Shown piece after piece: positions 5,207 through 10,016 of a stretch of 10,016 nucleotides of DNA. The DNA comes from Burkholderiales bacterium (GTDB taxonomy: Bacteria > Pseudomonadota > Gammaproteobacteria > Burkholderiales > Burkholderiaceae_C). A model generated the notes under the pieces. It had not been told where the DNA came from. It ran no database searches and worked only from the letters and a program-made list of their open reading frames with translations. The stretch lies in the NCBI GenBank assembly GCA_011391855.1, contig JAABPT010000005.1, positions 1-10,016 of the forward strand. The letters are read 5' to 3'. The translations under genes were made by a program, and so were the position numbers. The first letter of the stretch is position 1. Every line of letters starts with the position of its first letter.

Positions 5207-6652
5207 ATGTCCTTCGACCTCGTTCTCTTCGGTGGCACTGGCGACCTGACCTGGCGCAAGATCATGCCGGCGCTGTTCCAGGCCTTCCGGCACTGCAAGC
5301 TGCCTCCGGGCGGGCGCATCCTGGCGGTGGCGCGCGACGAGCGCAGTGACGACGAATACCGGGCCTTCATCAAGGAGCGCTTCACCGCCGTCGAGGCCCG
5401 CAAGCAGCCCAGCGACGAGGAATTCGCGCGCTTTGCCGAGATGCTGCACTACCGGCGCATGGACCTCTCGCAGCCCGAGCACTACGCCGGCCTGAAGGCC
5501 TGGATCGACGACCGCGGCGCCGACACCGTGGTGCTCTTCCTGGCCACCAGCCCGTATCTCTTCCCGGTGATCTGCGAACAGCTCGGCGGCGCGGGGCTCA
5601 ACGGTCCCAACGTGCGCGTGGTGCTGGAAAAACCGCTCGGCCACGACCTGGCCAGCGCGCAGACCATCAACCGCGTGGTGGCCTCGGCCTTCCGCGAGGA
5701 ACAGGCGCTGCGCATCGACCACTACCTGGGCAAACCGGCGGTGCAGAACCTGATGGCACTGCGCTTCGGCAATGCGCTGTTCGAGCCGCTGTGGCGGCGC
5801 GAGAGCATCGCCAATATCCAGATCACGCTGGCCGAGGATATCGGTGTGGGCACGCGCGGCGACTTCTACGACAAGACCGGCGCGCTGCGCGACATGATCC
5901 AGAACCACGCGCTGCAGCTGCTGACCATGATCGCCATGGAGCCGCCGCCCAGCGGCGACGCCGACGCCATCCGCGACGAGAAACTCAAGGTGCTGAAGTC
6001 GCTCAAGCCGTTCAGCCCCGAGAGCGTGGCGCGCGACGTGGTGCGCGGCCAGTACAAGGCCGGCACCGTAGGCGGCCAGGCCGTGCCGGGCTACCTGGAC
6101 GAGGTGAAGGTGCCCGCCGGCAGCCGCTGCGAGACCTTCGTGGCGCTGCGCACCGAAGTGCAGAACTGGCGTTGGGCCGGCGTGCCGTTCTACCTGCGCA
6201 CCGGCAAGCGGCTGGCAGCGCGGGACTCGCACATCGTGGTCAATTTCCGCGACGTGCCGCACCCCATCTTCCCGGGCACGCGGCAGGCCAACAAGCTGGT
6301 CATCAAGCTGCAGCCCGAAGACGGGCTGGAGTTGCACCTGCTGGCGGTGAAGGGCAGTGGCGGCAATGAACTGTTGTCGCCGGTGTCGCTGGACCTCGAC
6401 TTCGACAAGGCTTTCCCCAGCGAACGCGTGGGCGGCTACGAACGCCTGCTGCTCGACGCGCTGGCCGGCCGGCTGAACCTGTTCGTGCGCAGCGACGAAC
6501 AGGAGCAGGCCTGGCGCTGGGTGGAACCGGTGCTGCAGGCCTGGGCCAGCGACCCCACCGGCCCGCGCCCCTACAGCGCCGGCGGCTGGGGGCCGGCGGC
6601 GGCCAGCGCCATGATCGCGCGCGACGGCTGCACCTGGGCCGAGGAGCAATAG
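5207..6652 (+). CDS. zwf: Glucose-6-phosphate 1-dehydrogenase
   Basis: The 481-residue cytoplasmic enzyme oxidises glucose 6-phosphate to 6-phosphogluconolactone with NAD(P)+, feeding the pentose phosphate and Entner-Doudoroff routes. The N-terminal Rossmann fold has GGTGDL at residues 9-14 followed by WRK (usual form GAxGDLxxRK), and R43 in AVARDE sits where the family places an NADP-phosphate contact. EKPLGHD at 141-147 and the active-site signature RIDHYLGK at 169-176 are intact; H234 in DMIQNHALQ is the expected catalytic base. The large C-terminal domain, with FYLRTGKRL at 328-336, is complete and the length is normal. The ATG at 5207 starts exactly where family members begin; no strong Shine-Dalgarno is visible. 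A sigma70-like promoter and a HexR-type operator precede it, and the HexR-like regulator gene follows 40 bases after its stop. No pgl, edd or eda gene lies in the window. Confidence 0.97.
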   Translation: MSFDLVLFGGTGDLTWRKIMPALFQAFRHCKLPPGGRILAVARDERSDDEYRAFIKERFTAVEARKQPSDEEFARFAEMLHYRRMDLSQPEHYAGLKAWIDDRGADTVVLFLATSPYLFPVICEQLGGAGLNGPNVRVVLEKPLGHDLASAQTINRVVASAFREEQALRIDHYLGKPAVQNLMALRFGNALFEPLWRRESIANIQITLAEDIGVGTRGDFYDKTGALRDMIQNHALQLLTMIAMEPPPSGDADAIRDEKLKVLKSLKPFSPESVARDVVRGQYKAGTVGGQAVPGYLDEVKVPAGSRCETFVALRTEVQNWRWAGVPFYLRTGKRLAARDSHIVVNFRDVPHPIFPGTRQANKLVIKLQPEDGLELHLLAVKGSGGNELLSPVSLDLDFDKAFPSERVGGYERLLLDALAGRLNLFVRSDEQEQAWRWVEPVLQAWASDPTGPRPYSAGGWGPAAASAMIARDGCTWAEEQ

Positions 6653-6692
6653 CGGGACCGGCCTTTCGCCCAACGGCACCGCTGCTCTGACC

Positions 6693-7604
6693 ATGCTCGA
6701 ACGCATCAAGGCTTCGATCCCCGCGCTGCCGCCGGCCGAGCAGCGCGTGGCCCGGCTGCTGATGGCCGACCCGCGCGGCTTTGCCACCTCGCCGGTGGGT
6801 GAACTGGCCGTTCGCGCGCATGTCAGCAAGCCCACCGTGGTGCGCTTCTGCCGCAGCATCGGCTACGACGGCCTGGCCGACTTCAAGCTCAAGCTCGCCG
6901 GCAATGTCAACGAAGGCGTGCCCTTCGTGCACCGCGCCGTGGACGACGACGACAAGGCCGGCGACCTGGTGGTGAAGGTCATCGACAACGCGGTGGCCGC
7001 GATGCTGCGCTACCGCAATGCCGCCGCTTCGCAGGCCATCGAGCGCGCCATCGCGGCGCTGGCCGCGGCGGGTCGCAACGGCCAGCGCATCGAGTTCTAC
7101 GGCGTCGGCAACTCGGGCATCGTGGCGCAGGACGCGCAGCACAAGTTCTTCCGCCTCGGCGTCACCGCTGCGGCCGTGAGCGACGGCCATGTGCAGGTCA
7201 TGAGCGCCACCATGCTCAAGCCCGGCGACTGCGCGGTGATCATCAGCAATTCCGGCCGCAGCCGCGACCTGCTGGACGTTGCCGATATCGCGCGCAAGAA
7301 GGGCGCCACGATCATCGTCATCACCGCCAGCGGCTCACCGCTGGCGCTCGAGGCGCAGCAAGGTGCGCATCACATCCTGCTGGCTGCCGACCACCCCGAG
7401 GACGCCGACCGCTACAGCCCCATGGTGTCGCGGCTGCTGCACCTGCTGATCATCGACATCCTCACCACTGGTGTGGCGCTGCGCCTGGGCTCGGCGCAAC
7501 TGCGGCCGATGCTGCAGGAGATCAAGAAGAACCTGCGGCTGCGCCGCTATGCGCTGGCGGGTGGGGCCGAAGGCGACAGCGAGAGCAGTTCCTCGACGCC
7601 GTAG
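6693..7604 (+). CDS. hexR: RpiR-family transcriptional regulator, HexR type
   Basis: The 303-residue protein has the RpiR layout. An N-terminal helix-turn-helix domain (about 1-77) has its recognition helix around AHVSKPTVVRFCRSIGY at 42-58, and a SIS sugar-phosphate-binding domain spans about 130-265. The SIS domain shows GVGNSG at 137-142 and SNSGRS at 185-190, the serine-rich loops that hold a phosphosugar. HexR proteins repress central carbon genes such as zwf, edd and eda and respond to 2-keto-3-deoxy-6-phosphogluconate. Placement directly after zwf and the operator in front of zwf support HexR over other RpiR members. The ATG at 6693 has no clear Shine-Dalgarno, so coupling to zwf translation is possible. 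The last 15 or so residues (GGAEGDSESSSSTP) are a low-complexity tail, and their codons overlap the 3' end of mlaB on the other strand. Self-repression through the upstream operator is likely. Confidence 0.9.
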   Translation: MLERIKASIPALPPAEQRVARLLMADPRGFATSPVGELAVRAHVSKPTVVRFCRSIGYDGLADFKLKLAGNVNEGVPFVHRAVDDDDKAGDLVVKVIDNAVAAMLRYRNAAASQAIERAIAALAAAGRNGQRIEFYGVGNSGIVAQDAQHKFFRLGVTAAAVSDGHVQVMSATMLKPGDCAVIISNSGRSRDLLDVADIARKKGATIIVITASGSPLALEAQQGAHHILLAADHPEDADRYSPMVSRLLHLLIIDILTTGVALRLGSAQLRPMLQEIKKNLRLRRYALAGGAEGDSESSSSTP

Positions 7605-7834
7605 AGCCGCGCCAGTTCGGCCAGCTTGGCCGGCGCGCCGGTGATGACGACGTCGCGCCCGGCCGCCTGCGCCAGGCGCCGCGACTGCAGCAGCAGCGCA
7701 ATCGCCGAGGTATCGAAGGCCTGCAGCGCGCTGGCATCGACCTGCAGCGGCCCGCTGCCGCTGGCAATGGCAGCGGGCAGCGTTTCAGCCAGGGCGGCGG
7801 CCTCGTCGAGCGTGGCGGTGGCGGGCAGTTGCAT
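7547..7834 (-). CDS. mlaB: STAS-domain protein MlaB of the phospholipid transport complex
   Basis: The 95-residue cytoplasmic protein is a single STAS domain. Its key segment is FDTSAIALLL at residues 40-49, with D41 and T42 at the conserved helix start where MlaB carries the threonine needed for activity. In the MlaFEDB complex, MlaB binds the ATPase MlaF and is required for its assembly and activity. Length matches E. coli MlaB (about 97 residues). It lies 48 bases after mlaC and is the last gene of the operon, as usual. Its stop (7547-7549) lies inside the end of hexR, giving a 58-bp tail-to-tail overlap that encodes about its last 18 residues, a Ser/Pro/Ala-rich end. Other STAS proteins such as anti-sigma antagonists are similar, but the context settles the name. 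Confidence 0.88.
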   Translation of the reverse strand: MQLPATATLDEAAALAETLPAAIASGSGPLQVDASALQAFDTSAIALLLQSRRLAQAAGRDVVITGAPAKLAELARLYGVEELLSLSPSAPPASA

Positions 7835-7882
7835 GGTCGTGCCGTTAAAGAGTCAGGCGGGGCGAGGGAAAGACGCCGCCTC

Positions 7883-8494
7883 TCAACCCTTGGCGGCTGT
7901 CTTGTTGCGCTCGACCAGCGCGTTGATCAGCCCGTCGATGCCGCCCTTGTTCAACTCGGTGGCGAACTGCGAACGGTAGTTCTGCACCAACCACAGGCCG
8001 CCGACGTTGACGTCGATGATCTTCCAGGCCTCGGCGGGCTTGTCGAGCCGGTAGTCGAGCTTGATCGGCTCGCTGCCGCCGCGCACCTCGGACTGCACGA
8101 CGACCTGCGAACTTCCCGCCACCGGCAGCGTCTTGGTGATCTCCACCGTGTGGTCCTTCAACTCCGTCAGTGCGCCGGAATACACGCGCACGAGCAGAGT
8201 CTTGAATTCGGCCTGCAGCTTGCCGCGCTGCTCGGGCGTGGCGGCACGCCATTGCGGACCCACCGCCGAGCGGGTGACGACCTCGAAATTGACATGCGGC
8301 ATCACCTTTTCTTCGACCATGGCGACGATGCGATTGATATCCCCGGCCTGGATGGCCTTGTCGGCCTTGGCGGCATTGAGCACGTCGACGGAGATCTGGC
8401 GCACCAGCGCGTCCGGCGTGCCGGTGGCCAATGCGGGCGCACCGGCCACCAAGCCCAGCAACAGCGAGGAGACAGACAGCAATTTCTTGAGCAC
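7883..8494 (-). CDS. mlaC: Periplasmic phospholipid-binding protein MlaC
   Basis: The 203-residue protein is the MlaC (Tgt2/toluene tolerance) family carrier that shuttles phospholipid across the periplasm between the outer-membrane lipoprotein MlaA and the inner-membrane MlaFEDB complex. A Sec signal peptide is clear: MLKK, then a hydrophobic core, with likely cleavage after ALA at residues 21-23. Family stretches include FEVVTRSAVGPQWRAATPEQR (about 70-90), the YSGAL region and the end WKIIDVNVGGLWLVQNYRSQF (about 157-177). The start is a GTG at 8494 with AAAGGA about six bases upstream; this choice puts the signal peptide at the very N terminus. It follows mlaA after an 81-base gap that holds only this Shine-Dalgarno and no clear terminator or promoter. 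Size and motifs are typical. Confidence 0.94.
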   Translation of the reverse strand: MLKKLLSVSSLLLGLVAGAPALATGTPDALVRQISVDVLNAAKADKAIQAGDINRIVAMVEEKVMPHVNFEVVTRSAVGPQWRAATPEQRGKLQAEFKTLLVRVYSGALTELKDHTVEITKTLPVAGSSQVVVQSEVRGGSEPIKLDYRLDKPAEAWKIIDVNVGGLWLVQNYRSQFATELNKGGIDGLINALVERNKTAAKG

Positions 8495-8575
8495 GGATTT
8501 CCTTTCCGAATGGGGGCCTGTTTCAGACCCACGGCACCTTAACGCGCCAGCACCGGCTGCGGTTCACCTGGGGAC

Positions 8576-9427
8576 TCAGGGGGCCGAGGTGGCCGAGGCG
8601 GCCGACGCAGGCGCGGAGGTGGAAGCGGAGGCGGAAGCAGGGGTCGTTGCCGGCGGTTCGTCTTCCCAATCGTCCTCGAAGTCCTCCATCGGCGCCGCGC
8701 CATCGTAGACCGCGTCGCGTCGGCGTGCGAGGTAGGCATCGCGCATGAAGGAGTATTTGTCCAGAGCCACGTCGTCCAGCAGCGTGAGGGTCTGCAGCAG
8801 CTTGGTGCGGACATTGATCACCTCCATCGAAGCGATCGTCCAACGCGAAGCGTCGTTGCCCGACAGTTGTGCCGGCGACACCTGACGGTCGAGCAGGAAG
8901 CCGGTGGCGTCGCGCACGGTCGAGGGGCCGAACAGCGGCAGCACGACGAACGGGCCGTTCGGCACGCCCCAGCGGCCCAGCGTCTGGCCGAAGTCCTCGC
9001 TGCGCCGAGTCAGGCGCATTTCCGTGGCCGGGTCGAGCAGGCCGCCCAGGCCGAACAGCGTATTGGTGACCACGCGGGTGCCCATCACCAGCGAGTCCTC
9101 CAGCTTGCCCTGCAGCAACTGGTTGGCCGCCGACCAGGCATCGTAGAAATTGCCGAAGAAATTGTCGACGCCGGTGCGCACGAGCTTGGGCACCACGTCG
9201 CGGTAGGCCTCGGACACGGGCTTGAGCAGGGCCTCGTCCAGCGCTTCGTTGAAGGCGTAGATGCTGCGGTTGACGTCTTCCCAGGGGTCCGCAGCGTTCA
9301 CCAGCGGCTTCGGGCCTGATGCACCCCCGGCGGCCGGCACCGTGGCGCAGCCGCCGATGCAGGCGAAGAACACCAACCCGGCACACAGCCGCGCCGTTGC
9401 AGCGGGCCAGCGGCGCTGCGGCGTCAC
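8576..9427 (-). CDS. mlaA: Outer-membrane lipoprotein MlaA (VacJ)
   Basis: The 283-residue protein is MlaA/VacJ, which takes phospholipid from the outer leaflet of the outer membrane and passes it to MlaC, keeping the membrane asymmetric. The N terminus is a lipoprotein signal (RR, then a hydrophobic core) with lipobox IGGC, so C27 is the likely lipidated residue. Family motifs follow: DPWEDVNRSIYAFNEALD at about 47-64, FFGNFYDAW at 90-98, and GVPNGPFVVLPLFGPSTVRDATG at about 154-176. After the domain, from about residue 244, comes an acidic patch (MEDFEDDWEDE) and then an Ala/Ser/Pro/Thr-rich tail of about 25 residues. The start is GTG at 9427, overlapping the mlaD stop as GTGA, which suggests translational coupling; GGAG lies eight bases upstream. 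Having mlaA inside the mla operon is the betaproteobacterial arrangement. Confidence 0.95.
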   Translation of the reverse strand: MTPQRRWPAATARLCAGLVFFACIGGCATVPAAGGASGPKPLVNAADPWEDVNRSIYAFNEALDEALLKPVSEAYRDVVPKLVRTGVDNFFGNFYDAWSAANQLLQGKLEDSLVMGTRVVTNTLFGLGGLLDPATEMRLTRRSEDFGQTLGRWGVPNGPFVVLPLFGPSTVRDATGFLLDRQVSPAQLSGNDASRWTIASMEVINVRTKLLQTLTLLDDVALDKYSFMRDAYLARRRDAVYDGAAPMEDFEDDWEDEPPATTPASASASTSAPASAASATSAP

Positions 9428-9930
9428 TTGCCAGGCTCCGCGGCAGGGGCCACCCCGGGGGCCGCCGCCGTGCCGGCACTGTCGGCACGGCCGGTGAGAA
9501 ACTGCCCGATGAGATTTTCCAGCACCACCGCCGACTGCGTCTGCGCGACGGTGTCTCCCGCGGCGAGGTTGGCGTCGTCGCCGCCGGGCTCCAGGCCCAC
9601 GTACTGGTCGCCCAACAGGCCGGAGGTCAGGATCTTGGCCGCCGAATCCTTGGGAAACTGGTACGCGCGCTCGATGTCCATCATGACCACGCCCTGGAAG
9701 GTCTGCGAGTCGAGCGCGATGCTCTTCACCCGGCCCACGGTGACGCCGGCGCTGCGCACCGGTGCGCGCGGCTTCAGGCCGCCGATATTTTCGAACCGCG
9801 CCTGCAAGGTGTAGGTGTCGCTGCCGGTCACGGTGCCCAGATTGGCCGCCTGCAGGGCCAGGAAGACCAAGCCCACCATGCCCAGCAGCACGAAGAAGCC
9901 GACCAGGATCTCGATTTTTTTCTTGCCCAT
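9424..9930 (-). CDS. mlaD: MCE-domain substrate-binding subunit MlaD
   Basis: The 168-residue protein is MlaD, the inner-membrane-anchored MCE protein whose hexamer forms the periplasmic ring through which the MlaFEDB complex handles phospholipids. One N-terminal membrane segment (residues 8-28, after MGKKKIE) is followed by a single MCE domain at about 39-117, ending in the hallmark LLGDQYVGLEPGG at 105-117. Then comes SAVVLENLIGQFL at 133-145, a helix of the type that lines the central pore in family structures. A short Ala/Pro tail ends the protein. The ATG at 9930 has AGGAG eight bases upstream. It follows mlaE after 27 bases and overlaps mlaA by four. Seven A residues in a row occur in the lysine/isoleucine codons near the start. 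Confidence 0.95.
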   Translation of the reverse strand: MGKKKIEILVGFFVLLGMVGLVFLALQAANLGTVTGSDTYTLQARFENIGGLKPRAPVRSAGVTVGRVKSIALDSQTFQGVVMMDIERAYQFPKDSAAKILTSGLLGDQYVGLEPGGDDANLAAGDTVAQTQSAVVLENLIGQFLTGRADSAGTAAAPGVAPAAEPGK

Positions 9931-9957
9931 TGACTCAGCTCCTGCCCGAGCGCCGCG

Positions 9958-10016
9958 TCACGGCGTCGAGAACATCAGGGCGGTGAGGACGAAGTCCATC
10001 CCCAGCACCCACAAAG
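9958..10016 (-). CDS. mlaE: C-terminal end of the permease MlaE (partial)
   Basis: The last 59 bases on the - strand encode 18 residues, LWVLGMDFVLTALMFSTP, before TGA at 9960-9958. This matches the C terminus of MlaE, the membrane permease of the MlaFEDB transporter, whose last helix ends in a DFVLTALMF-type sequence. It lies 27 bases upstream of mlaD in the standard order. The rest of the gene, and presumably mlaF and the operon promoter, lies beyond the window. Confidence 0.88.
   Translation of the reverse strand, partial: LWVLGMDFVLTALMFSTP

Noticed and set aside
5171..6859. A 562-codon open frame on the - strand opposite zwf
   Set aside because: Antisense shadow of zwf, rich in His, Gln, Ala and Val, without family motifs.
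8523..9488. A 321-codon - strand frame overlapping mlaA and mlaD
   Set aside because: It is an Arg/Gly/Ala-rich out-of-frame reading; mlaA in the correct frame has a lipobox and full family motifs.
9914..9920. Run of T on the + strand that might suggest a terminator
   Set aside because: It is the complement of lysine and isoleucine codons near the start of mlaD, with no preceding hairpin.
1..10016. CRISPR arrays, tRNA/rRNA genes, insertion sequences, phage attachment sites
   Set aside because: No regularly spaced repeats, tRNA-like folds, transposase motifs or terminal inverted repeats with target duplications were found by eye on either strand.

Overview
The window is about 10 kb of gene-dense, very GC-rich chromosome. 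It suggests a betaproteobacterium of the order Burkholderiales (Comamonadaceae or Sphaerotilus/Rubrivivax-like). The reasons are the strong G/C bias at third codon positions, a PEP-CTERM tail, a DUF1415 protein, the mla gene order E-D-A-C-B with mlaA inside the operon (E. coli keeps it elsewhere), and a zwf-hexR pair. There are no rRNA or tRNA genes, insertion sequences, phage genes or CRISPR arrays. Base composition is even throughout, so nothing looks freshly imported.

Left part (1-2978): the last codons of an unidentified + strand gene run tail-to-tail into a small proline/glycine-rich PEP-CTERM protein on the - strand that has no visible signal peptide. Next is a two-gene - strand unit, DUF1415 followed by a ketopantoate-reductase-family enzyme (PanE/ApbA type). 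It is divergent from a + strand dienelactone-hydrolase-family gene. GC-rich hairpins fill the convergent gap after that gene.

Centre (2979-7604): a 684-residue - strand protein joins an N-terminal P-loop ATPase to a C-terminal class III nucleotide-cyclase-like domain. By motif alignment the cyclase domain keeps the metal-binding aspartates but lacks several catalytic and base-recognition residues. It is divergent from zwf (glucose-6-phosphate dehydrogenase), which is followed by an RpiR-family regulator best called hexR. A perfect 15-bp palindrome of the HexR operator type lies just downstream of a good sigma70-like promoter, at the expected zwf transcription start. The sequence therefore supports a self-regulated zwf-hexR unit at the entry to the Entner-Doudoroff and pentose phosphate routes.

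Right part (7547-10016): a - strand mla operon, mlaE (3' end only), mlaD, mlaA, mlaC, mlaB. It encodes most of the system that moves phospholipids between the outer and inner membranes. Its last gene, mlaB, overlaps the 3' end of hexR on the opposite strand by 58 bp.

The least explained item is the ATPase/cyclase-like fusion at 2979-5033. The rest is recognisable housekeeping content, with the HexR operator as the clearest regulatory signal.
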